In this document: positions 16,131-24,487 of the stretch, piece after piece
Layout: each line of letters opens with the position of its first letter
Position numbering within the stretch: the first letter of the stretch is position 1
Assembly: GCF_001544755.2 (NCBI RefSeq)
Contig: NZ_FCOF02000053.1
Span: forward strand, 1-38,524
Source: Caballeronia catudaia
GTDB lineage: Bacteria > Pseudomonadota > Gammaproteobacteria > Burkholderiales > Burkholderiaceae
Length of the DNA stretch: 38,524 nt
Reading direction: 5' to 3'
The notes under the pieces: generated by a model
What the model was told of the DNA's origin: nothing
Databases searched by the model: none
Seen by the model: only the letters and a program-made list of their open reading frames with translations
Made by a program: the position numbers and the translations under genes

Positions 16131-16535
16131 ATGACTTCACAGAATCCTGAAAGAAAGATTGGCGACCCCGCGATGAATCCGGGCGACGAGCCATATTTCG
16201 CGGCCGCAAAGGAAGGCCGCCTATTGATTAAACGCTGCAACTCTTGCGGGCAGCCGCATCACTATCCCCGCCAACTGTGCCCATTCTGCTGGAGTTCAGA
16301 TGTAGTCTGGAGCGATGCAAGCGGCGATGGAGAAATCTACACCCACAGCGTGACTCGACGGGGAGCAGGTGCACCCTATTGCATTGCGTACGTGGCGCTT
16401 GATGAGGGGCCCGTGGTGATGACAAACATCGTCGACGTCGACTTAGACACGGTGACGATCGGCCAGCGCGTAAAGGCCGTCTTCAAAACATCAGAGAATG
16501 GCACGTCAATCCCGATGTTCACACCGTCTTCGTAA
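16131..16535 (+). CDS. DUF35 Zn-ribbon/OB-fold acyl-CoA-binding partner
   Basis: A 134-residue partner of the thiolase-like enzyme immediately upstream. It has a rubredoxin-like zinc ribbon with Cys36, Cys39, Cys50 and Cys53 (RCNSCGQPHHYPRQLCPFCW), then an OB-fold domain with the family signature YTHSVTRRGAGAPYCIAYVALDEGPVVMTNIVD (about 72-104). In related two-component systems, such as steroid side-chain enzymes and archaeal HMG-CoA formation, this partner binds the CoA ester and is needed for activity. The start has AGAAGAG directly before the ATG and is translationally close to the thiolase stop (six-base gap). Normal length for the family. Confidence 0.93.
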   Translation: MTSQNPERKIGDPAMNPGDEPYFAAAKEGRLLIKRCNSCGQPHHYPRQLCPFCWSSDVVWSDASGDGEIYTHSVTRRGAGAPYCIAYVALDEGPVVMTNIVDVDLDTVTIGQRVKAVFKTSENGTSIPMFTPSS

Positions 16536-16623
16536 GAATGCTTCTGCGCACGCAGCCGTTACGGTCCCCTGCTTAGACCGACGGCTGACAAACAACCGAG
16601 CGATCCACACTCTTGGAGGAGAC

Positions 16624-17793
16624 ATGACAGGGAAGGTGTTCTTGTATAGCGCCGTCGACAACGTCCTGACCCAATACCAGGTCGACGTTGCTTCGGGCGT
16701 TCTCGAGAGAAGGTGCAGCATTCATGTTCCTGCGAAAATTCAGTATGCGTGGCCACATCCGTCGCGAGAGTACCTATACGTAACGACCAGCAACGGTGGC
16801 CCGAGGGTCAAGTCGGACTACAACCACGTCAGTGCGTTCGCCATCGGGCCAGACGGAGCCCTGACGCAGCACGGCAATCCGCAGCCACTCGACCGGCGCG
16901 CGGTCCACATGTGCGTCGACCCGACCGGACAGTTCATCTTGAACGCGCACAATCATCCGATGAGCGGCATAACCGTTCATAGCATCAACTCGGACGGGAC
17001 TATTGGCGAAGCAGTTAAGCAACCGCACCCTCTCGACTATGGAATCTATCCTCACCAAGTGATGGCATTTCCATCTGGAGATGCGGCACTCATTGTCGAC
17101 CGAGGGAACAAACCACAGGGCGACAAGCCCGAGGATCCCGGCGCTCTTCGCTCGTTCAAAATGCGTAATGGTGTTCTTGATGTCGAAGACGTCGTTGCGC
17201 CGCGGGGGGGGTATGGGTTCGGGCCACGGCATGTTGACTTCCATCCATCCAAGCCATGGCTTTACGCTTCCGACGAGCGTATGAACCGTCTATATATGTT
17301 CCGCATCATTGACGGTCGTATCGAACAAGAACCAGCTTACACACAAAAGACGCTCGCAGACTCCAAAAGCGTCGCTGCGCGGCAAATTGCCGGCCCGATT
17401 CACGTTCACCCGTCCGGTCGATACGTTTATGTCGCCAATCGAGCCGACCACGCAATCGAAAAAGATGGCCAAAAGGTCTTCGCGGGCGGAGAAAACAACA
17501 TTGCGGTGTATGCGCTTGATCAAGAGACCGGCGAACCGCAACTCATGCAACATGCCGATACGCATTCCTTTCACGTCCGGACCTTCGCTTGTGACCCAAG
17601 CGGCTCGTTGCTCGTTACAGCGAGCATCAAAGCTCTGTCCGTCGAGGATGGTACAGGACTTAAAGAGGTCCCTGCAGCCCTGAGCGTTTTCCGGATAGGT
17701 GAAGATGGAAGACTCGACTTCGTGCAGAAGTACGATGTCGAGACTTCCGGGAATGAACTTCAATATTGGATGGGAATTGTCTCAGTGACGTGA
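16624..17793 (+). CDS. Seven-bladed beta-propeller lactonase family protein
   Basis: A 389-residue member of the lactonase/6-phosphogluconolactonase beta-propeller family (Pgl-like), cytosolic. Repeated blade patterns are visible: FLYSAVDNVLTQYQVD, YLYVTTSNGG, GQFILNAHNHPMSGITVHSI, PWLYASDERMNRLYMFRI, HPSGRYVYVANRADHAI and NNIAVYALDQETGE. Start ATG 16624 has GGAGGAGAC immediately upstream; the longer frame beginning at 16498 overlaps the DUF35 gene and is not protein-like. An 88-base gap separates it from the DUF35 gene, and a 12-pair hairpin follows its stop. In this operon it probably hydrolyses a lactone intermediate that is not a sugar phosphate (inference). Other propeller functions, including cyclase activity, remain possible. 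Confidence 0.9.
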   Translation: MTGKVFLYSAVDNVLTQYQVDVASGVLERRCSIHVPAKIQYAWPHPSREYLYVTTSNGGPRVKSDYNHVSAFAIGPDGALTQHGNPQPLDRRAVHMCVDPTGQFILNAHNHPMSGITVHSINSDGTIGEAVKQPHPLDYGIYPHQVMAFPSGDAALIVDRGNKPQGDKPEDPGALRSFKMRNGVLDVEDVVAPRGGYGFGPRHVDFHPSKPWLYASDERMNRLYMFRIIDGRIEQEPAYTQKTLADSKSVAARQIAGPIHVHPSGRYVYVANRADHAIEKDGQKVFAGGENNIAVYALDQETGEPQLMQHADTHSFHVRTFACDPSGSLLVTASIKALSVEDGTGLKEVPAALSVFRIGEDGRLDFVQKYDVETSGNELQYWMGIVSVT

Positions 17794-17800
17794 GGCTTGG

Positions 17801-17828
17801 GCCTTATTCGCCACAAGGCGAATAAGGC
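17801..17828. terminator. Bidirectional hairpin between convergent genes
   Basis: GCCTTATTCGCC pairs perfectly with GGCGAATAAGGC around the tetraloop ACAA. It sits in the 38-base gap between the lactonase stop and the SDR stop, so both transcripts run into it. There is no T-run on either side. Confidence 0.75.
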
Positions 17829-17831
17829 AAC

Positions 17832-18668
17832 TCAGATTCGATTCAGAATTCGGCCGCCGTCGACAAGAAGCGAAACGCCAGTGACAAAATCGGCTTCGTC
17901 AGAAGCAAGATAGAGCGCGGCGTTTGCAACATCCCAAGCGCTACCCTGACGCCCGAGTGGTACTTTGGCGTCGCGGTCCGCCAACACCTGCTCGCGTGAT
18001 TGGCTCCATTCACGAACCCGTGCCTCAACCGCCATTGGTGTCGCAATCAACCCTGGCAGCACGCAGTTGGCGCGAATTCCAAACGGCGCGTTTTGCAGCG
18101 CGAGTTGCTCGGTAAACGCGATGACCCCTGCTTTGGTGGCCTTGTACGCCACGTACGGGTATTTCCCAGGCCCGGCGGCGGATGACACGTTGACAATCGA
18201 GCCTGAGCGCTGCTCACGCATGATCGCGACGGCGTGTTTGCAGGCGAACACCGTCCCTCGCAGATTAATTCGGCATATGTTGTCGAACTTGTCTTCGGTG
18301 ATGTCCATTAAATCAGCGTCACCGCCGCCCAAGCTGACCCCAACGTTATTGTGCAGTACGTCCAGCGAGCCCCACCGCTCTTTTGCGCCGTAGATGGCTT
18401 GGACAAGTTCATTCTCACGAGTCACGTCCGCGCCGAACGCGACGGCTTCAAAACCTTCGGCCCGGATCATCGCTGCTGTTTCCTCAGCAGACTCGATTGA
18501 CCGGTCGACGGCCAGCACTCGCGCGCCTTCCCGCGCGAAGCGAACGGCTGCCGCCCTGCCGTTGCCGATCCCTTCCCCAGGCGCCTGTCCTGCCCCAATG
18601 ACCACCGCGACTTTCCCTTCCAGTCGAGCCCTGCTCGTCCATCCTTGCCCGCGATCAGTTTTATCCAT
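17832..18668 (-). CDS. SDR family oxidoreductase with extended glycine loop
   Basis: A 278-residue short-chain dehydrogenase, cytosolic. The cofactor motif is GAGQAPGEGIGNGRA (about 25-39), longer than the classical TGxxxGxG by an inserted stretch. It is followed by Asp at the end of the second strand (VLAVDRS), suggesting NAD preference. NNVG, the catalytic Ser in NVSSAAG and YKATK with Tyr and Lys are present. The C-terminal VTGVSLLVDGGRI is typical. Start ATG 18668 has GAGGA about eight bases upstream. It faces the lactonase gene and diverges from the CapA-like gene, sharing operator copy 5. Probably a 3-hydroxyacyl or cyclic alcohol dehydrogenase of the pathway; substrate not readable. 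Confidence 0.92.
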   Translation of the reverse strand: MDKTDRGQGWTSRARLEGKVAVVIGAGQAPGEGIGNGRAAAVRFAREGARVLAVDRSIESAEETAAMIRAEGFEAVAFGADVTRENELVQAIYGAKERWGSLDVLHNNVGVSLGGGDADLMDITEDKFDNICRINLRGTVFACKHAVAIMREQRSGSIVNVSSAAGPGKYPYVAYKATKAGVIAFTEQLALQNAPFGIRANCVLPGLIATPMAVEARVREWSQSREQVLADRDAKVPLGRQGSAWDVANAALYLASDEADFVTGVSLLVDGGRILNRI

Positions 18669-18789
18669 GTCTGTCCTCGCTATGTCTCGTGTATGCAGCT
18701 GGTTGCGCTGCCCTAAGCCTCCTTGATCCACGAGATAGACTCGTGGACCGGCAAGAAAATGCTATCATGAGTTCCTATAAACAGCACCG

Positions 18790-18806
18790 GTTTCATTGGA
18801 TGGAAC
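18790..18806. promoter_or_regulatory. IclR-type operator candidate, copy 5 (units E/F)
   Basis: GTTTC-ATTGGAT-GGAAC, a 5-7-5 inverted repeat with one pair mismatch (GTTTC against GGAAC). It shares the 18-base block AACAGCACCGGTTTCATT with copy 4, has TATCAT at 18763-18768 and a half-site GTTCC at 18771, 19 bases upstream. It lies between divergent genes starting at 18668 and 18963. Confidence 0.68.
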
Positions 18807-18962
18807 TAGAGTTTGCTTTCGCTTGAGAGCGCCCCCTTGAAACCTTAAGGGCGTGATCTCTCATATGGTGGGACAATTGTAGTGGAAGATGAGGATTTCT
18901 CGGACAGACTCGGCGTCGACCGGGAAAGAAGGTTTCAGCGGACGAACATCAAAGGAGGCGCA

Positions 18963-20081
18963 ATGTCAGACACTTCAACCGTACTTATTGCTGGAGATTG
19001 TGGACCCACCCATGGGCCCACTGAGGGATACCCGATTGAAGGCTACACTGAGCTGGTCCAGCCGATTCTGGAGAAGGCGAACTTCCGGTTCGTCAACTGT
19101 ATGCGGACCTATTCGACTCGAGGGGTCAAGTCTGACCATGCACCGCAGGTGTGTCAGCCCGTAGAAATGTCGAAGCTCTTCACCGGAGGGCTGTTCGATG
19201 CTGTAACAATGTCCAACAACCATAGCTTTGACGCTGGACCTGACGCTCTTGTGGATACGAGAGACCTGCTCGTGGAAAGCGGCGTCCAGGTTACGGGTGC
19301 AGGACGTAATCTCGCGGAGGCGCGCCAGCCCGCGATTGTCGAGCGCAACGGCCTGAAGGTCGGTTACCTGGGCTACACCTCGGTAGGAGCGGCAGGCAGC
19401 GACGCCGGGCCTCAGAAGCCCGGCGTGACAAATGTGCGGATCAAGACGACCTATGAAACGCGCGGGCCGCATCAACCTGTGCGCGTGCACACCGAACCTA
19501 ATGCTGACGACCTAGGGCGACTCATTGAGGACGTCACCGCCTTACGCTCTCAGGCTGATGTAGTCATCCTGGCCTTCCACTCTGGTGTAATCCGCCTACC
19601 ACGGGTGATCTCCGACTACCAAGTCACCGTGGCGCACGCGGCGATCGACGCAGGTGCCGATATGGTCGTGTGCCACGCACCCCATATTCCGAAGGCTATC
19701 GAGGTTTACAAGGGAAAGGTAATCTTCTACAGCTTGGGTGTTTTCGCCATGACGAAGTCCTTTGCTGCTCCTTCCTGGACCAATGAGCCGGCTTGGGCGC
19801 ACGGTGCAGTCAGGAACCATACCGATCTAGACCCTACCTACCCCCTCATGCCTTACGGGAAGGACTGCACTCTTGGTCTGCTGGCAAAGGCAGAAGTTTC
19901 AAAGAACGGGATTGGTCGGGTTTCGTTTCTGCCGATGACCTTCGATGACCGCTATCGCCCGCAAGTGTTGCGGCGCGATGACAAACGTTTTGACGACCTC
20001 GTCGCGTACATGGAATGGGTCTCCGAAGATATGCCACACCGCTTCGAAATAGTCGGAGACGAAGTGGTCATCACCGACTAA
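18963..20081 (+). CDS. CapA-like (PGA_cap) metallophosphatase-fold protein, cytosolic
   Basis: A 372-residue member of the CapA/poly-gamma-glutamate capsule family by fold. Supporting motifs are VLIAGDCG near the N-terminus, TMSNNHSFDAGPDALVDT (the SxANNHxxDxG metal motif), VVILAFHSGV, and CHAPHIPKAIEVYKGKVIFYSLGVF (the GHHPHxxQ...GKxIxYSLGNF motif). Departures: the NLE element between the first two motifs reads VNCMRTYS, and the usual HWG reads HSG. There is no signal peptide or membrane anchor, unlike true capsule CapA. The start at 18963 has AAAGGAGG five bases upstream and is certain. It is followed 43 bases later by an SDR gene and sits behind operator copy 5. The context is catabolic, so a role in capsule synthesis is unlikely; a metal-dependent hydrolase acting on a pathway intermediate is my best guess. 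Confidence 0.85.
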   Translation: MSDTSTVLIAGDCGPTHGPTEGYPIEGYTELVQPILEKANFRFVNCMRTYSTRGVKSDHAPQVCQPVEMSKLFTGGLFDAVTMSNNHSFDAGPDALVDTRDLLVESGVQVTGAGRNLAEARQPAIVERNGLKVGYLGYTSVGAAGSDAGPQKPGVTNVRIKTTYETRGPHQPVRVHTEPNADDLGRLIEDVTALRSQADVVILAFHSGVIRLPRVISDYQVTVAHAAIDAGADMVVCHAPHIPKAIEVYKGKVIFYSLGVFAMTKSFAAPSWTNEPAWAHGAVRNHTDLDPTYPLMPYGKDCTLGLLAKAEVSKNGIGRVSFLPMTFDDRYRPQVLRRDDKRFDDLVAYMEWVSEDMPHRFEIVGDEVVITD

Positions 20082-20124
20082 GCGTGCAAACGCTGTTGAA
20101 AACGTACACCTGAGGCAGCTGATC

Positions 20125-20901
20125 ATGGATTTGGGAATACGCGGTAAAACGGCATTGGTCACCGCGTCGAGCGGGGGAATGGGACGAAACATTGCGCACG
20201 CTCTAGCCGCAGAGGGCGTCAATCTGGCGCTTTTCGCGCGCTCTGCGGACAAGCTGGAAGCAATAGCGCAGGAAATTGAGGCAGAGCATGGAGTCCGTGC
20301 GCTGGCGGTCCCCGGCAGCATGCTGTCTCGCAGTGACGTTGATAACCTTGTGCACGCGCTGCAGACGGAATTTTCAGGCGTGGACATTGCCGTCCTCAAC
20401 ACTGGTCGGCCACCGAATCCTATCCGCGCAACGGTCGAAGAGATCGAAGAGGAGCGATGGACCGAGGCGTATCACAGCCAGCTGTGGGGGACGATCCAGG
20501 TAGTGAGTCAGCTTACGCCACAGATGATGACCCGAGGCTGGGGCCGAATCATCGCCGTCACCTCAGCTTCTGTGAAGGCCCCAATGCCTCATCACAGTCT
20601 CTCGACCGTGTTCAGGGCGGGTGTCACCGCCTATATGAAGCACTTGGCCAACGAGGTGGGAACGAAGGGGATCACGGTCAACTGTGTTGCTCCCGCGCTG
20701 ATTGAAACCCCCCATCGTTCGGGTTCAGCGGCGTACACTCAAGAACAGGCCGAAGCCCGAAAGAAGCTTACGCCACTGGGACGCATGGGAACTCAGCAAG
20801 AACTCACAGGCGTAGTCACTTTTCTTGCGTCAATGCAGGCGGGTTTCATCACCGGTTCGACGGTGCCGGTGGATGGTGGGATGGTTAGCTCATTATTCTA
20901 G
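20125..20901 (+). CDS. Divergent SDR family protein lacking the usual Tyr/Lys pair
   Basis: A 258-residue short-chain dehydrogenase fold protein: cofactor loop TASSGGMGRNIA (13-24), LNTGRP in place of NNAG, the Ser strand IIAVTSASVKAP, and the C-terminal FITGSTVPVDGG. The region that should hold YxxxK reads HHSLSTVFRAGV, so Tyr appears replaced by Ser and Lys by Arg. This matches the known atypical BKR-like subgroup of SDRs in which the motif is lost. The start at 20125 has TGAGG about nine bases upstream. It follows the CapA-like gene by 43 bases, and its stop lies 23 bases from the stop of the convergent iclR gene. Whether it is a reductase with another acid/base residue or a non-redox protein cannot be told. 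Confidence 0.88.
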   Translation: MDLGIRGKTALVTASSGGMGRNIAHALAAEGVNLALFARSADKLEAIAQEIEAEHGVRALAVPGSMLSRSDVDNLVHALQTEFSGVDIAVLNTGRPPNPIRATVEEIEEERWTEAYHSQLWGTIQVVSQLTPQMMTRGWGRIIAVTSASVKAPMPHHSLSTVFRAGVTAYMKHLANEVGTKGITVNCVAPALIETPHRSGSAAYTQEQAEARKKLTPLGRMGTQQELTGVVTFLASMQAGFITGSTVPVDGGMVSSLF

Positions 20902-20924
20902 GTTTGAAACGACCACGTGGACGC

Positions 20925-21686
20925 TCAGGGCTCGTCGATAGGGACAGACAGTTCAGCCTGCCCCCCAAATTGCCGCGAAATGCTCGCTGCCGCGTCCACG
21001 ACTAGCTTCACAAACTCTTTCTCATGCATCTGCATTCGAACCGTAGGCGCGCCAACGGACAGGCAGTAATGCACCTCTTCATTCACATCCGTGATCGGCG
21101 CAGAAATTGCCGAAATTCCCATCAATCGCTCCCCATGCGACACAGCGAACCCCACCTCGCGAATATGCTCCAACTCCGCTAAGAGTTCCGTTTTCGTTTG
21201 CTTGGACGCCTTACCTACGCTCGAAAGCAGTGGCGTGAGCTCAGCCTTTGGCATGTAGGCCATTAGGACCTTCGAGCCAGAACCGGCCTGCAGCGGAATC
21301 TGCTCGCCTGCTTGAACGACCGCCCTCAATGGCGCCATGACGGTTGATATCGATTCGATACAGATTCGGTTACGTCCGGACACGGTATGCAGCGAAACAG
21401 TCTCTTTGGTCTTCTCTGCAAGCTCAGTCATGAAGGGCCGCGCAATCTCACGGATACCGAGCGTACTTTTCACAAGGCCTGCGAGGCGCGTGAACCGGAA
21501 CGAAAGACAGTACTGCTGGTCCTCCAGTCGCACAAGGTAGCCTGCCTGCTCCAAGCTCTGGACAATGCGAAACGTCGTCGACTTTGGCAGCTCAATGCGG
21601 TCAGAGATCTGCTGGAGCGATAGACTGCTTCGTTCCGCGCTGAAACTCTCGAAAACCGCCAAAATCCGTTCTACCGAGCGCATCAT
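20925..21686 (-). CDS. IclR family transcriptional regulator
   Basis: A 253-residue regulator of full family length. Residues 1-60 form the winged helix-turn-helix (SLSLQQISDRIELPKSTTFRIVQSLEQAGYLV), and about 75-245 form the effector-binding domain (REIARPFMTELAEKTKETVSLHTVSG, RAVVQAGEQIPLQAGSGSKVLMAYM, GERLMGISAISAPI). IclR proteins bind as dimers or tetramers and respond to aromatic or small carboxylic acids. The start has two consecutive ATG codons (21684-21686 and 21681-21683) but no clear ribosome site. It is the only regulator in the window, so it is the natural candidate for the seven GTTYC-N7-GRAAC sites. No good copy lies in front of its own gene, so autoregulation is not evident. 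Confidence 0.95.
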   Translation of the reverse strand: MMRSVERILAVFESFSAERSSLSLQQISDRIELPKSTTFRIVQSLEQAGYLVRLEDQQYCLSFRFTRLAGLVKSTLGIREIARPFMTELAEKTKETVSLHTVSGRNRICIESISTVMAPLRAVVQAGEQIPLQAGSGSKVLMAYMPKAELTPLLSSVGKASKQTKTELLAELEHIREVGFAVSHGERLMGISAISAPITDVNEEVHYCLSVGAPTVRMQMHEKEFVKLVVDAAASISRQFGGQAELSVPIDEP

Positions 21687-22460
21687 GGGCTGAAGTTCCG
21701 TTCGAATATTTCTGTGATGCAGTATGGTACAACACCGCAGGTACCCGCGCGATATGAGGCCACCTTCTCCGACGCATTCTTCAGCAAAATTCGGCCGCTA
21801 TCTCGTGCGAGAGGCAATTGTGGTTCCCCGGCGAGCCTCTGTGAAGCGGACTCTTCAACGTCGCCGCTGACCGATACCTCCGCCTGCCACGCATCGATGT
21901 CGCGATGGAAAGCGGCCTGACAAAGGCTAGAGTGAGTAGTCACCACAATCGGCGATCTCTTTGAGCCTTTCTGACTCCCAGCTGCTCAGTGAACACAAGC
22001 CAACAACAAGGGTCGGCCGCTGGTTCCGCAACTCGCTTCCCTGGTATCTGAGCGCTGGCGCTGCGGGTTGTCGAGCGCCGTCGATTTGCACTCCACTCAA
22101 ATGAGCTCAATGATCGCATCAGTCGCTCGTACGGTTGGACTTGCGACTTCGCTGTGATCGCTCACGCGATGGGCTCGTGACGTAACGCTGAATACCTCTT
22201 TACCTGTTCGATCGCGTTGCAATCGCGAACGCTCCGCAGCTCCACATTTATCGTCAACGAACTCACACAAAAAACGTCTTCCTAAAACGTTCAACAGCAC
22301 CCGAATTCGTTTGAGCAGTTCCCTCAAAAAAGAGGGCGCCTTCCGCATAACACGGTCGGCGCCCCACCCCTGAGAGGACTTTTTTCGCGATCGCGCGTGG
22401 ATTCCGCGTTATAGAGTACGGTCGGTGGCCACCTTCATGAATCTCAATTAGAAATTTAGA
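21687..22460. other. Intergenic region between iclR and tctA
   Basis: About 770 bases with no recognisable gene. A leftward open frame (21683-21946) ends over the iclR start but has no family resemblance. Another at 22097-22348 looks like chance. A short inverted repeat CCCTC-AAAAAA-GAGGG occurs near 22322-22337. No operator copy was found; a stretch AACAGCACCC near 22289 resembles only the flank of copies 4 and 5. Confidence 0.5.
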
Positions 22461-24023
22461 CTAGTCTTCGGCTACAGCAGTATTTGACAAAGACGGAGTC
22501 TGTTTGCCGACATCCGTGAGTGGGCCCTTCTTCTTTCTCGCACCTCTCCATGCGAAAAATATTTGACCGACAATCAGCAGCATACAGGCATACATGAAAG
22601 CAGCACTGATTGGTCGCTCGAGGAAGATTCCCATATCGCCTCGTGACAGAAGCAGCGCGCGCCGGAAGTTCTCTTCAACCATCGGCCCGAGCACGTACCC
22701 TAGCAAGATGGTCGCGACCGGGAACTTGAGTGCCAGCAGTATGGCGCCGATGACACCGAAGACGAGGACCTCGCCTACTTCGAACAGACTGTTATTCGTG
22801 CTGTAGACACCGATCGCGATGAAGAACAACGCCGATGGGTACATCAGCCGATACGGAACCTGAAGAAGCTTCACCCAAATGCCAATCATCGGTACGTTCA
22901 AGATCAGAAGAAGCACGTTCCCGATCCAGAAGCTAGCAATCAACCCCCAGAAGAGATCCGCGTGTTCAGTGATAAGCTGCGGACCCGGTTGGTATCCTTG
23001 AATCAGCAACGCCCCGAGAAGCAGTGCCATGACGGCGTCCCCGGGAATTCCAAGAGTCATGGTTGGAATGAAGTCAACCTGCGTTTTGGCATGCGTTGAT
23101 GCTTCCGGACTCGCCACCCCTTCGATTGCGCCTTGGCCGAATCGGTCAGGATCCTTCGCCAACTTTCTCTCCAGGGCATACGCGATAAACGTTGTGATAG
23201 TCGGTCCCGTGCCTGGCATTGCGCCGAACATGGTACCAACAAATGTTCCGCGTACCATCGGCCAAAACGCTTGCTTCAATTCCTTGACTGATGGCCGCAT
23301 GTCTCGAAATCTAACTTTGGCCTGAGTACCGATGAATGCGACTCGATTGACACTGAGCATAAAGTCGGCAACGCCAAAAAGCCCCATCGCAAGCGCCACC
23401 AGTTCAATCTTGTCCGAAAGCTCAGTGAAGCCAAATGTGAAGCGTTGGATACCGGTATTGACGTCCGTCCCGACAATCCCCAAAAGCAGACCGAACACCG
23501 TCATCGCGATTCCCTTTAGTTTGGAACCGCGTGCCATGGTCGAACCTGCGATGAGTCCGAGCATCATGATCGAAACAATCTCGGTCGGTCCAAACTCGAA
23601 AGCCACCTTCACAAGCAGTGGCGAGGCAAAGATCATCACGATAATCCCGACCGAGGCCGCGAAGAACGATGCAACCATCGTGATACCAAGTGCAGTACCG
23701 CCCTTCCCTTGCTTGGTTAGTGGATACCCATCGATGCATGTCACCGCATGCGGCGGATGGGAAGGAAGGTTTAGCAAGATCGCACCAAGGGCGCCGCCAT
23801 ACTGCGAGCCGTAGAAGATCCCTGCCAACATTAAGAGAGCTGGCACAGCATGCATCGAGTAAGTGAGCGGCAACAGCATGGCGATTGCCGACAGCGCGCC
23901 CATCCCGGGAAGCACACCAATCAGGTTGCCGACGAGCACCCCGAAGAAAGACCAAAATAGGTTCTGCGGCAACAACGCAACGCTGAACCCGAACCACAGG
24001 TCGTGAAGTGTCTGAGCGATCAT
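22461..24023 (-). CDS. tctA: Tripartite tricarboxylate transporter large membrane subunit TctA
   Basis: Large membrane component of a TTT-type carboxylate transporter, about 520 residues and roughly twelve hydrophobic segments. Family hallmarks are GVLVGNLIGVLPGMGALSAIAMLLPLTY near the N-terminus, YGSQYGGALGAILLNLPSHP, and the repeat-related GTMFGAMPGTGPTITTFIAYALE and FIPTMTLGIPGDAVMALLLGALLIQGYQPGP. I chose ATG 24023, which overlaps the tctB stop in ATGA (24020-24023); the longer frame runs into tctB. It transports a di- or tricarboxylate delivered by a Bug/TctC protein, with protons or sodium. No tctC gene is adjacent; the Bug proteins at 3569 and 13167 are the candidates in the window. 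Confidence 0.94.
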   Translation of the reverse strand: MIAQTLHDLWFGFSVALLPQNLFWSFFGVLVGNLIGVLPGMGALSAIAMLLPLTYSMHAVPALLMLAGIFYGSQYGGALGAILLNLPSHPPHAVTCIDGYPLTKQGKGGTALGITMVASFFAASVGIIVMIFASPLLVKVAFEFGPTEIVSIMMLGLIAGSTMARGSKLKGIAMTVFGLLLGIVGTDVNTGIQRFTFGFTELSDKIELVALAMGLFGVADFMLSVNRVAFIGTQAKVRFRDMRPSVKELKQAFWPMVRGTFVGTMFGAMPGTGPTITTFIAYALERKLAKDPDRFGQGAIEGVASPEASTHAKTQVDFIPTMTLGIPGDAVMALLLGALLIQGYQPGPQLITEHADLFWGLIASFWIGNVLLLILNVPMIGIWVKLLQVPYRLMYPSALFFIAIGVYSTNNSLFEVGEVLVFGVIGAILLALKFPVATILLGYVLGPMVEENFRRALLLSRGDMGIFLERPISAAFMYACMLLIVGQIFFAWRGARKKKGPLTDVGKQTPSLSNTAVAED

Positions 24024-24487
24024 GCGAAACCCCACTTGAACAGAGGCAACTGAATTTGCAACGCCCACCAAAAGACCATAATCGCGACCCCAACTAGTGC
24101 GATGGCGAGAAGCGCAGCGGATTTCCACGTGTTCTTTCGATCACCGAGTGCCGAAATAAATACAACGGCGAACGTCGCAACGACGAGCCCCAAATACCTC
24201 GCGAGGACAACGAACGCCATCACACCGAGGCATATGAGAAACCAGGCCTTCCACTCCGCGCCGTGATGCTCTTTCTCTTCCTCAACAGGCGACGAGAGAC
24301 GTCCCTGCACAGCAATCGCGATCCCGACGACGGTCAGGATGGCCCCAAGCGCAAATGGGAAATACCCTGGACCCATCTGGCTGAGTGAACCAAGATGCAG
24401 CGACATTGAATGGATTGCTACGGCAACCCCAATGCCAAACATCAAGACGCCTCCAAAGACATCCCTGTTTAAGCTTTTTCCGAACAT
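24020..24487 (-). CDS. tctB: Tripartite tricarboxylate transporter small membrane subunit TctB
   Basis: Small membrane subunit, 155 residues with four hydrophobic segments (about 10-30, 42-62, 80-110, 120-140). It has the family features DVFGGVLMFGIGVAVA and GPGYFPFALGAILTVVG. ATG 24487 is chosen because AAAGGAGG lies five bases upstream; an in-frame GTG at 24490 would be too close to that site. It overlaps tctA by four bases, so the two are translationally coupled. The upstream gene tcuB ends 463 bases earlier, in the same direction, so a separate promoter is possible. Confidence 0.92.
   Translation of the reverse strand: MFGKSLNRDVFGGVLMFGIGVAVAIHSMSLHLGSLSQMGPGYFPFALGAILTVVGIAIAVQGRLSSPVEEEKEHHGAEWKAWFLICLGVMAFVVLARYLGLVVATFAVVFISALGDRKNTWKSAALLAIALVGVAIMVFWWALQIQLPLFKWGFA

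Noticed and set aside
21683..21946. Leftward 87-codon frame ending over the iclR start
   Set aside because: The overlap looked like translational coupling, but the sequence is not protein-like and iclR is already full length.
22322..22337. CCCTC-AAAAAA-GAGGG as a terminator for tctA
   Set aside because: The A-run is in the loop, with no T-run after the stem in the tctA direction, and it is over 100 bases past the stop.
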